Below, one piece after another: positions 25,643 to 33,295 of a stretch of 64,000 bases of DNA. The stretch is from assembly GCA_964609085.1 (NCBI GenBank), contig CAZSRZ010000005.1, positions 1 to 64,000 of the forward strand. The letters run 5' to 3'. The notes below the pieces were generated by a model that saw only the letters and a program-made list of their open reading frames with translations, was not told the origin of the DNA and did no database searches. Position numbers and translations under genes: made by a program. How positions within the stretch are numbered: position 1 is the stretch's first letter; each line of letters begins with the position of its first letter. Source of the stretch: JANPLG01 sp964609085. GTDB taxonomy: Bacteria; Armatimonadota; SYMT01.

Positions 25643-26854
25643 ATGAAGCGACCTCGTCCATCACTGAAGTACTTGCAGGTCACCCGACCCACCCAGGTCG
25701 GGCTAGGGGTCTGCGTTGTTGCTGGCCTGGCCATGTTCGGCAACCTCCCACGGGCGCAAGCGCTGGCGGGCGATGTGGAGCGGGGCAAGGCGGTGTACGC
25801 CGCCCGTAAGTGCTCCATCTGCCACACGCTCGAAGGCAAAGGCGGAAGGGTCGCCGGACCGCTGGATGACGTGGGCAAGCGCTGGACGGCGGAGAAGATG
25901 ATCGCCTTCCTGACGGCTCCATCGAGCGTAAACAAGCGCTCCGCCATGCCTCCGACACGCGCCTCTGCCGACGAGATGCAGGATCTGGCCGCCTATATGC
26001 TTTCGCTGGGCGGTGCCGCGCCGAAGGGGACGGCGCAGGAGCCGAGCATCGCCTGGGGACAGCAACTCTTTGCCTCGAAGCACTGCTTCCACTGCCATCG
26101 GGTCGCGGGCAAGGGAGGGCGTCTCGGGCCGGCGTTGGATGACGCGACCGTCGTCAAGCGCAGCCGCGAGTTTCTGACCGAACACTTCAAGAACCCGGCC
26201 ACGGCCACACCCCGGTATGCGATGCCGTTCATTGAGGTCAGCGAGCCGGAGAAGCAGTCCCTTCTGTACTTCATGGAGTCGCTGAAGCCGGGCGGAGCTG
26301 CACCGGTCATAGCTCTGCCGTCGCCGGCAGAGGTAACAGGAGGCCCTACCGTCGCCGAGGGCGAGGCGCTGTACCACGCGGCGGCTTGCTACAACTGCCA
26401 TGCTATCGGCGGAGTGGGCACACACGCGGGTCCCGCCCTGGACGACTTCGGCGTCAGTGGCCGGAAGCCGGAATGGCTGGTTCAGCACTTCCAGGCACCG
26501 GACCAGGTCGCGCCCGGCACGACCATGCCGGTGGTGCAGGGGACGGAGCGCCAGATCCAGTCGCTTTCTCTTTACATGATGTCGCTAAAAGCCGCCATGA
26601 AGCCCTCGCGGGAGTTGGGGCAGAAGGTCTACGCTCAGCAGAACTGCGGGTACTGCCACGCGGACGCCGGGAAAGGGGGAAGATCCGGTCCAAGCCTGGT
26701 CACCCTCAAGGAGCCGCGGACGGATGCCTGGGTTCTGCAGCACCTGCGGGATCCGGCGGGGGTGGTGCCCAACACCACCATGCCCCGCATTTGGGGCGCG
26801 GACTGGGAGCTGCAGTCCCTCCTGGAGTACCTGAAGTCGATCCGGCAGGGTTAA
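25643..26854 (+). CDS. Four-domain (tetrahaem) cytochrome c
   Basis: A 403-residue exported protein. The ATG at 25643 is chosen because it leads into a signal segment (VGLGVCVVAGLAMFGNLPRAQALA), while the frame runs upstream into non-coding-like sequence. It is built of four repeated class I cytochrome c domains with CSICH, CFHCH, CYNCH and CGYCH, each followed by a GKGGR-like or GTHAGP segment and a Met ligand region (SAMPPTRAS; YAMPFIEVS; TTMPVVQGT; TTMPRIWGA). The repeated GKxxxA(G)P pattern indicates internal duplication. It follows the hexahaem gene by 79 bases and could be a periplasmic electron wire. Confidence 0.9.
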   Translation: MKRPRPSLKYLQVTRPTQVGLGVCVVAGLAMFGNLPRAQALAGDVERGKAVYAARKCSICHTLEGKGGRVAGPLDDVGKRWTAEKMIAFLTAPSSVNKRSAMPPTRASADEMQDLAAYMLSLGGAAPKGTAQEPSIAWGQQLFASKHCFHCHRVAGKGGRLGPALDDATVVKRSREFLTEHFKNPATATPRYAMPFIEVSEPEKQSLLYFMESLKPGGAAPVIALPSPAEVTGGPTVAEGEALYHAAACYNCHAIGGVGTHAGPALDDFGVSGRKPEWLVQHFQAPDQVAPGTTMPVVQGTERQIQSLSLYMMSLKAAMKPSRELGQKVYAQQNCGYCHADAGKGGRSGPSLVTLKEPRTDAWVLQHLRDPAGVVPNTTMPRIWGADWELQSLLEYLKSIRQG

Positions 26855-26873
26855 CCACCCTGCCGCCCAGCAG

Positions 26874-26936
26874 AGTCCGACGAGTCCGACGAGTCCGACC
26901 AGTCCGATCACCCCGATCAGTCTGACCAGTCAGACG
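26874..26936. repeat. Seven 9-bp tandem units between cytochrome and ATPase genes
   Basis: Units read AGTCCGACG, AGTCCGACG, AGTCCGACC, AGTCCGATC, ACCCCGATC, AGTCTGACC and AGTCAGACG. The repeat degrades towards the 3' end, as if it grew by slippage. It lies entirely between the stop of the four-domain cytochrome and the ATPase start. Confidence 0.85.
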
Positions 26937-26956
26937 AATTGCTCCAGACTCAAGGG

Positions 26957-28474
26957 ATGATCGACCTCACAGGCTCAGCAACCTATCGTGCGCTGGAGTT
27001 CTCGCTGCGGGCGAGGATACCGCTGGTCGCGCTGGTGACTCACGAAGAAGCCCGCGCCGAGCAGCGGTTCTTGAAGCCGCTTGCCGACGCGTGGCGCGGC
27101 GGGGAGTTGTATCTCTGGTCCTGCACGCGCGGCTTCGAGTCGTACCCCGGGCCGGATGGCTCAGTGGCGCAGCGCTACTCGGCGCCCGACCCGCATTCTG
27201 CGCTTGAGTTTGTGGCAGGGTACGATCAACCCGCCCTGTTCGTCCTCCGGGACTTCCATCACTATCTGGACAACCCGTCTGTGGTGCGCCGAATCCGCGA
27301 CCTGGCGCGGTCCCTGCCTCACTCGGGAAGTCAGATCGTCTTCCTCGGCCCCGGCTTTTCGGCTCCCGATGATCTGGAAAAGGACGTGGAGTTGGTCGAC
27401 CTCCCGCCACCCGGACGGGAGGAACTCTCGGAATTGCTCTGCTCGGTCTCCACGGCGCTCGGTGCCGCTGCGACGGCGGATCTGACGCCCGAGGGGCGCG
27501 AGCGGCTGCTTCGGGGTGCCTTCGGGTTGACGCTGGGAGAGGCGGAGGCGGCGTTTGCGAGGATGCTGGTGGCGCACGGAGGCCTGACGGATGCCGGGCT
27601 GAGCCACTTGCTGGACGAAAAGCGCCAGATCATCCGGCGATCCGGAATCCTCGAGTTTTGCAACTCGGAGGAAGGATTGGAGGATGTCGGGGGCCTCTCC
27701 GGGTTGAAGCAGTGGCTCCAACGGCGCGAAGCCGCGTTTACGGAAGAGGCAAAGGAGTTCGGGCTCCCTGCTCCCCGCGGCGTGCTGATCCTGGGCATCC
27801 AGGGCTGCGGCAAGAGTCTCACCGCCCGGGCACTCAGCCGCCAGTGGGGACTCCCGCTGCTGCGGCTGGACATGGGCCGCATCTTCGGTCGGTTTGTGGG
27901 ACAGAGTGAAGCTGCCATGCGACGAGCGATACGCTCGGCCGAGGCCGTGGCTCCAGCGGTGCTCTGGATCGACGAGATCGAGAAGGGATTTGCCGGCTCC
28001 ACCGTGGAGTCCCACGACAGTGGCGTCAGCGCCCGCGTGTTGGGGACGTTTCTCACCTGGCTGCAGGAGAAGACGGCGCCGGTGTTTGTGGTGGCCACCG
28101 CCAACCAGATCCGCACTCTACCTCCGGAGTTACTCCGCAAGGGCCGCTTCGACGAGCTGTTCTTTGTGGATCTCCCGGGGCCGGCAGACAGGGTCGAGAT
28201 ACTCGCCGTCCACCTGCGCAAGCGGTCCCGAAACCCCAGCGACTTCGATCTGCCAGCCCTCGCCGAGCGGCTGGACGGCTTTACCGGTGCTGAACTGGAG
28301 CAGGTTGTGTTGGAGGGTCTCTACGCGGCATTCGCGGACGGGCGGCGTCTGCTCCGCGACACGGACTTACTGGAAGGCGCCGCCGGAATTGTGCCCCTCT
28401 CGCGCACGTTGAAGGAGACCATTCACGCCATGCGGACCTGGGCGGAGGGGCGGGCTCGTCCGGCAGGTCCTTGA
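26957..28474 (+). CDS. AAA+ ATPase, Ycf46-like
   Basis: A 505-residue protein. The ATG at 26957 is favoured over a TTG at 26939. Residues ~1-240 form a helical/regulatory domain typical of Ycf46 and related plastid/cyanobacterial AAA proteins (DQPALFVLRDFHHYLDNPSVVRRIRDLA). The AAA core follows: Walker A GIQGCGKS at 280-287, Walker B LWIDEIEK at 336-343, sensor 1 FVVATAN and arginine-finger segment LRKGRFDELFF. It is a cytoplasmic remodelling ATPase, but its target is unknown. It follows the cytochrome island with only a short repeat between and may be an accessory factor or an independent gene. Confidence 0.88.
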   Translation: MIDLTGSATYRALEFSLRARIPLVALVTHEEARAEQRFLKPLADAWRGGELYLWSCTRGFESYPGPDGSVAQRYSAPDPHSALEFVAGYDQPALFVLRDFHHYLDNPSVVRRIRDLARSLPHSGSQIVFLGPGFSAPDDLEKDVELVDLPPPGREELSELLCSVSTALGAAATADLTPEGRERLLRGAFGLTLGEAEAAFARMLVAHGGLTDAGLSHLLDEKRQIIRRSGILEFCNSEEGLEDVGGLSGLKQWLQRREAAFTEEAKEFGLPAPRGVLILGIQGCGKSLTARALSRQWGLPLLRLDMGRIFGRFVGQSEAAMRRAIRSAEAVAPAVLWIDEIEKGFAGSTVESHDSGVSARVLGTFLTWLQEKTAPVFVVATANQIRTLPPELLRKGRFDELFFVDLPGPADRVEILAVHLRKRSRNPSDFDLPALAERLDGFTGAELEQVVLEGLYAAFADGRRLLRDTDLLEGAAGIVPLSRTLKETIHAMRTWAEGRARPAGP

Positions 28475-28562
28475 CCGCCCCCAAAACTCCATCTCCGCAC
28501 AGGGCCTTTGTCTTGACGGCGGAGGGCGCGGACGAAAGAATCAATGTGGGAGCGTGTTCGGG

Positions 28563-29789
28563 ATGGTGATTCACGAGCGGAAGTTGACGTCGGAGCAACG
28601 GCAGCGCGAGTTCGATGAGTTGGTGCGGCTGCACGGTGCAGCCTTGCGTCGACATGCCCTCCGCTGCGCACGTGATCCCGACGAGGCGGACGATCTGATG
28701 CAGGAGAGCCTCATCGACGCCTTCCGCTCCCTCCACCGCTTCCGGCCGGGCTCACACTTCGTCGGCTGGGTTGCGCGCATCATCAGCAACAACCAGATCG
28801 ACCGGGTTCGCCGTCGCCGGGCGATGTGCGGCGCGCTGACGGAAGCGGCGAGGCGCGATCCGGACCAGGGGATCGTCGATCCCGAGCAGGATGTCGTCGA
28901 CGCCGACATACCGTCCGAATACCGGCAGGCGCTGGCCACGCTCCATCCGGAGCAGCGCCTCACGGTCGAGCTGTGCGATCTCGGTGAGGCCACGTACGTT
29001 GAGGCGGCGGCCTGGATCGATTGTCCGGTTGGAACGATTCGGTCCCGGCTTCACCGTGCACACAAGGCTCTTCGGCGCATCCTGGGAGACCTGACCGCCC
29101 CCGTCGTCGAGAGCGCAGTGGCTCCAGGTTCCTCGCGGCGAGACTTCCTTCGGTTCGGGACGGCCGCGGCTGCCACGGCGGCACTGGGACCGCTGAACCC
29201 GGTCACGGCCGACCAGGCCATCCATGTCTGGGCGGAGGGTCCAGGGTCGGACGCCCCGGTCGCCGAGCTGCGGCGCTGGGCGCGGGCAGATCGGTTGGAA
29301 CTCCACCAGGGCTTGCCGGCGCAGGGGGATGTCGGGGTGCTGGTTCTCTCCCTCGCCCAGCCTCCCGCGAGGGAGACGTGGGCGGCGCTGGCCTCTGCCC
29401 TGCGTCGAGGAATGGGAGTCATCCTGCTCGGCGACGGCCCGCGGTCTCTCTTGCATGCGCTGCTCGGTCCCGGGGAGAGCGATCGCCCCGGCGTGCGACG
29501 GGCGGCCGCGCCACGCGTGACGGCGCCACGGCACCCCCTCGCCGCCGCAGTGAGTGATGCCACAGTCCTCGCCCCGAGCGATGACCCCCTGCCGGGACTG
29601 GCGCAACCGCCCAGCCGTGTCATCACCGAAGCCCAGTTTGAGGACCCCGAGGCTGTGGCCGCCCAGTGCCTGGTGTGGCAGCTTGGGCAAGGGCGACTGT
29701 GTTGGTACCGGCCTTGCGACGCCCGCCGGTTGGACGAACCTGCGCGTCACTTCCTGCGCCGGAGCCTGCGGTGGCTTTCAGGTGGTTAG
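28563..29789 (+). CDS. ECF sigma factor fused to Tat signal and ThuA-like domain
   Basis: A 408-residue single frame with three parts. Residues ~15-87 are sigma region 2 (DDLMQESLIDAFRSLHRFRPGS; RIISNNQIDRVRRRR); ~118-172 are region 4 (QALATLHPEQRLTVEL; AAAWIDCPVGTIRSRLHRAHKALR). Then a perfect twin-arginine signal, SRRDFLRFGTAAAATAALG with Arg192-Arg193, sits in the middle of the protein, followed by a domain resembling ThuA/glutamine-amidotransferase-like proteins (AIHVWAEGPG; ALRRGMGVILLGDG). The ATG at 28563 has GGGAG upstream. An internal GTG at 29118 with GAGAG before it could start a stand-alone Tat-exported protein. Either a real fusion or two overlapping products. Confidence 0.75.
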   Translation: MVIHERKLTSEQRQREFDELVRLHGAALRRHALRCARDPDEADDLMQESLIDAFRSLHRFRPGSHFVGWVARIISNNQIDRVRRRRAMCGALTEAARRDPDQGIVDPEQDVVDADIPSEYRQALATLHPEQRLTVELCDLGEATYVEAAAWIDCPVGTIRSRLHRAHKALRRILGDLTAPVVESAVAPGSSRRDFLRFGTAAAATAALGPLNPVTADQAIHVWAEGPGSDAPVAELRRWARADRLELHQGLPAQGDVGVLVLSLAQPPARETWAALASALRRGMGVILLGDGPRSLLHALLGPGESDRPGVRRAAAPRVTAPRHPLAAAVSDATVLAPSDDPLPGLAQPPSRVITEAQFEDPEAVAAQCLVWQLGQGRLCWYRPCDARRLDEPARHFLRRSLRWLSGG

Positions 29790-29856
29790 CCCCGCAACTT
29801 ACGCGGCCGCCGCACGGTCCAACCGCTAGTCCCGCACCCGCCCCGGGGAGGCCCTG

Positions 29857-31089
29857 ATGCCGATGGTCCGCCTGATCCGCCGCTTGCTCATCGCTCCGTT
29901 GCTCGTGCTGTCCGCAGGACTTCCGGTGCTCGCGGAGCCGTCGTTCACCCCCACGGGGCGCGTGGTGCTGCGCGCGGACGCGGCCAGCCCGGAGCAGACG
30001 CCGAGAGACTGGATCGCGTTCCTGGCCGAGGTCGGCGGCTCGCTTCGGCAGGGGGACGAGTTGACTTCCGAAACGCCGCGTCTGCTGTTGCTGAAGGACG
30101 GCACGCTGATCTGGCGCGAAGAGCGCTCGCCTGCTGTTGGAGCCGCACGTGACCCAAACGCCTGGCGACTGGCAACCCTCTCACCCGAGCGGCTGGCGAG
30201 TGTCCAGGAGGCGATCCGCGCCACAGGGCTGTTTACGGTCCGCGGTGCCGCCACGCCCTCTGGTCGCCCAGGGCCCAGGAGGGTGATCGTGGGGGCGCAG
30301 TTGGACGGCAAGCTGCGGATGGTGGAGTCGACAGTTGGACAATCGTCCGGCGCACAGGCTCCGCCCTTGCTGCGAGCGGCCTCCGCGGTTCAGTCGGCGC
30401 TGCTGGGGTTGCGGACGGTGCCCTCCACCCGCTTCCGTCCCGACGTCATTCGCGTGGGCTTCTTCGACGGAGGGGCCGTCGGCAAGGCGGGGATCTGGCC
30501 GCTCGAACGCCCCCCGGTGGATTCGTCCCGGGGTTACCAGTACTTTCAGGGTCGAGAAGCGGAAGCCGTGATCGAGTTGCTGGCCCGCTACGATCGAGTT
30601 CAGGCGGGCCCCGCGCGGTTCCTCGCCGATTGGGCACCCGCCATTCGTATCCCGACCATGTCGGATGGAGTGTCCGAGGCCGCCGCGGGATGGCGGGCTG
30701 AGGAGCCCGGCTCCATTCAGATCCGTTGGGACGGCGGCGGCGCAAGGCCGCTGCCCGCCCTCTGGCTCGTCAGTAAGCGACCGGCTCCGGTCGTGCCCGG
30801 ACGAGCCTTCGCCGTTGTCGGCCCACTGCCCCCCGCGATGTGCACTCAACTGCATGCCTGGGTGGTCGCCGCCATGGCTGATGAGGCGCGGGATCGATCC
30901 ATCGCCCAGGACGGCTACACCTTCGCCTTCGAGCAGGGCCCGCGCCCGATTGCCGGCGGTCGCCTCTCCCGCCTGGGTTCCGCGGGCGTGATGGAGAAAC
31001 TCATCGCGGTCCTGGAGAGATCGCCGAAACCCGACGCGGCGCTCCTGGGCACGCTGCGGGAGGCGGTCAGACTCCTCCGCTCCAGGTAG
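29857..31089 (+). CDS. Secreted protein of unknown family
   Basis: A 410-residue exported protein with a signal peptide (LIRRLLIAPLLVLSAGLPVLAEP) and a good GGGGAGG ribosome-binding site. I recognise no domain. The visible features are an early segment with FLAEVGGSLRQGDEL and DGTLIWREER, suggestive of beta structure, and a middle part containing RFRPDVIRVGFFDGGAVG and WPLERPPVD. The C-terminus is helical. It lies 67 bases after the sigma/ThuA gene and 8 bases before a phosphoesterase gene, so it is likely co-transcribed with the latter. Confidence 0.7.
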   Translation: MPMVRLIRRLLIAPLLVLSAGLPVLAEPSFTPTGRVVLRADAASPEQTPRDWIAFLAEVGGSLRQGDELTSETPRLLLLKDGTLIWREERSPAVGAARDPNAWRLATLSPERLASVQEAIRATGLFTVRGAATPSGRPGPRRVIVGAQLDGKLRMVESTVGQSSGAQAPPLLRAASAVQSALLGLRTVPSTRFRPDVIRVGFFDGGAVGKAGIWPLERPPVDSSRGYQYFQGREAEAVIELLARYDRVQAGPARFLADWAPAIRIPTMSDGVSEAAAGWRAEEPGSIQIRWDGGGARPLPALWLVSKRPAPVVPGRAFAVVGPLPPAMCTQLHAWVVAAMADEARDRSIAQDGYTFAFEQGPRPIAGGRLSRLGSAGVMEKLIAVLERSPKPDAALLGTLREAVRLLRSR

Positions 31090-31097
31090 TCGCGCCC

Positions 31098-31943
31098 ATG
31101 CGCCTCGCCGTCACGGCTGACCTGCACTGGGGGCACCATCCGGCGGGCGACGCAGCCACGCTCCAGCTTGTTCGGCAGGTCGAGTTGCTCGCGCCGGAGG
31201 TATTGCTTGTCGCGGGGGATGTGGGCGAGGGCCGCCGCTTCGCGGAGTGTCTGAACCTCTTTACCCACCTGCCGTGCCGGCGATTGGTGATGCCGGGTAA
31301 CCATGACCTGTGGACGCGCGAGCCGAGCCCGGCCTCGCTCGTGCTCTACGAATCCACCCTCCCCGAGCGCGCGTCGGAGCTCGGCTGGCATTACCTGGAC
31401 CACGCGCCGTGCGTCCTGGGTCGGGAAGCCATCGTCGGGACCATCAACTGGTACGACTACTCCTTCGCGGATCCGGGGATCCTCTCTGACTACCCCGACG
31501 CCGGCCGGATGTACCGCCGAAAGCTCTTCCCCGGCGGGCTTCACAACGACGGTCGGTATGTAAATCTCGGACTGACGGACGAGGAATTCACAGCGTATGT
31601 GGTGGATCGGGTCCGAGGGCAACTGGCTGCGCTGCCGGCGGACGTCGAACGTGTTGTCCTCGCTGCACACCACCCCCCATTGGAGGCGCTGTTTTATCCC
31701 GGCCCGGTCCGCGGAACCATCGGCAGATTCTGGCTCGCTTATACGGGAAACCGGGCGATGCAGGATCTTGTGTTGGCCGAGGAACGGATCTGTTACGTGC
31801 TGTGCGGCCACACGCACGCTGCCGTGGAAGCGAGGGTCGGCCAACGGGTCTGCTGGAACGTCGGCGGCGACTATCCCTGGAAGCGGCTGCTGCTGATCGA
31901 CACGGACTCTGGGGAGTCCGCCGCGTGGGAGTTCGGCCGGTAA
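31098..31943 (+). CDS. Calcineurin-like metallophosphoesterase
   Basis: A 281-residue phosphoesterase. The family motifs are in order: TADLHWGHH (DxH), VLLVAGDVGEG (GDxx), PGNHDLW (GNHD), LAAHHPPL, and LCGHTHAAVEARVGQRVCWNVGG (GHTH). These coordinate the dinuclear metal centre, so activity is expected on a phosphomonoester or diester; the substrate is unknown. No signal peptide is seen, so it is cytoplasmic. It starts 8 bases after the preceding secreted-protein gene and converges with the dihaem cytochrome gene with one base between stops. Confidence 0.9.
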   Translation: MRLAVTADLHWGHHPAGDAATLQLVRQVELLAPEVLLVAGDVGEGRRFAECLNLFTHLPCRRLVMPGNHDLWTREPSPASLVLYESTLPERASELGWHYLDHAPCVLGREAIVGTINWYDYSFADPGILSDYPDAGRMYRRKLFPGGLHNDGRYVNLGLTDEEFTAYVVDRVRGQLAALPADVERVVLAAHHPPLEALFYPGPVRGTIGRFWLAYTGNRAMQDLVLAEERICYVLCGHTHAAVEARVGQRVCWNVGGDYPWKRLLLIDTDSGESAAWEFGR

Positions 31944-31944
31944 T

Positions 31945-32538
31945 CTACTCGATGCCGAAGAGGTCAGGGCTCATGCGCTGGATATAACGCATCACCTTCG
32001 CCTCGTCCTCCGGGCTGATGCGGGCCTGGTTTTTGCCCGCCATGCGGTGGACGATGTTTGGCCAGTCCTTCATCGGATACCGGTTGCGGTACATGATCCC
32101 GATGCCGTGGCAGTTCTCGCATCCCTTCAGGAAGGTCATGTGATCATCCTTCTCCTGGGGAGTGCCGTTCTGGCCGTGGAGATAACTCAGGTAGTGGAAG
32201 ATGTGCTGGCGATCCTCGAGAGGGATGTTCGCCTTCGGCTTGAGCGCCATGGCGCCGATGACGCCCTGCCACTCGAACAGTGTCTTCTTCGCCTTCGTCA
32301 CGCGACCAGCGTCGTGGCACCGGGTGCAGTTCTTGACGAACCGTCGATAGCCGTCGCGGATTTCGAATGGCAGGGCTCGGATCTCCGGGGGCAGGTCGTT
32401 GTTGTTCGCCTGTTGAGTCTGCTCAACCTGGAACGCGCCTGCGGCACCCGCGAGGATCAGCGGCAGCAAGACGCAGAGCCCCGCCAGACGAGAGAGCCCG
32501 GCGTGCGAACGTCGGATATTCGGAGGCGTGCAACCCAT
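31945..32538 (-). CDS. Dihaem cytochrome c, membrane-anchored or exported
   Basis: A 197-residue cytochrome with one N-terminal hydrophobic stretch (LAGLCVLLPLILAGAAGAF) and two haem motifs: CTRCH (FVKNCTRCHDAGRV) and CENCH (LKGCENCHGIGIMY). Between them a helix-rich region has EWQGVIGAMALKPKANIP and HIFHYLSYLHG, like the DmsE/NapC-related periplasmic haem carriers or photosynthesis-type cytochromes. Its place near the main cytochrome island suggests it supplies or receives electrons, but it is a separate transcript. It is convergent with the phosphoesterase gene. Confidence 0.85.
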   Translation of the reverse strand: MGCTPPNIRRSHAGLSRLAGLCVLLPLILAGAAGAFQVEQTQQANNNDLPPEIRALPFEIRDGYRRFVKNCTRCHDAGRVTKAKKTLFEWQGVIGAMALKPKANIPLEDRQHIFHYLSYLHGQNGTPQEKDDHMTFLKGCENCHGIGIMYRNRYPMKDWPNIVHRMAGKNQARISPEDEAKVMRYIQRMSPDLFGIE

Positions 32539-32594
32539 TGACCTATTCTGGCGCAGGACTGACCCGGGGGTAAGCTTCGAAAGACTGAGTTCAT

Positions 32595-33131
32595 CTAGAG
32601 CTTGGCGCCCGCCGCACGCACGATCTCAGCGGCAACCTGCTCCGGGTTCAGCTCGGCTGTGTCGACGCGGTGCGTGTAATACGCCGGGTCATGGAAGTCG
32701 ATGCCGTAGAGCCTCAGAAACTTGGCAGTGTCCGCCGCGTCACGCTCGGAAATGCGCATCCGGGCTTCGTCCAGGCCGCGCTCGCTTTCCCGACCGACCA
32801 GCCGCTGCGCGCGGACCTCGAGCGGACAATCGCAGAACACACGCAGCGCATCGGGCATATTGCGGGCAAGGTAACCGACCAGCCGCGCTTCCGCGATGAG
32901 GCAGTTCCCCTCCGCGAGCAGTTGATACATGTGGGCATCTGCGCCGCGATGGTCCGCGTCGCTGAACGCGGAGATCTCTTGCGGGTCGAGTCCCCTTAGG
33001 GCGCAGTATTCGCGAAAACGGGCCCCCGTGCTCTCCACGTGCCAGGGCTCCCCCAGCATCGCACGGACCCTTTGTGCCGCCGTGGACTTCCCACTCACAG
33101 CATCGCCGGCTATGCAGATGATCCTCTTCAT
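32595..33131 (-). CDS. Cytidylate kinase-like P-loop protein
   Basis: A 178-residue protein. The ATG at 33131 has GGAG nine bases upstream; an in-frame ATG at 33146 lacks a ribosome-binding site. The P-loop is IICIAGDAVSGKSTAAQRV, and a later lid segment RISERDAADTAKFLRLYGIDFHDPAYY resembles archaeal-type cytidylate kinases (Cmk_2). It probably phosphorylates CMP or a related nucleotide. The main genome Cmk may be elsewhere. It lies 56 bases downstream, in its own orientation, from the divergent cstA gene region and reads toward the dihaem cytochrome gene. Confidence 0.82.
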   Translation of the reverse strand: MKRIICIAGDAVSGKSTAAQRVRAMLGEPWHVESTGARFREYCALRGLDPQEISAFSDADHRGADAHMYQLLAEGNCLIAEARLVGYLARNMPDALRVFCDCPLEVRAQRLVGRESERGLDEARMRISERDAADTAKFLRLYGIDFHDPAYYTHRVDTAELNPEQVAAEIVRAAGAKL

Positions 33132-33295
33132 GAACGACGGCTCCATGGGCGGCGGCGGCGACGGTACCGGGTTATACCTCTGGTTCGAGGCCGAGGGGCG
33201 AACTCGTGCCTGTCAAACCAGGAATGGAGCCGGCGGTTGTCGAAGGATGCCCGCGGGCGCGGCCCCGGGGCCGCCCGGACGGCGAGGGATTGAAC

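Noticed and set aside
26874..26936. The 9-bp repeats as a CRISPR array
   Set aside because: Units are far too short, have no spacers and no cas genes are nearby.
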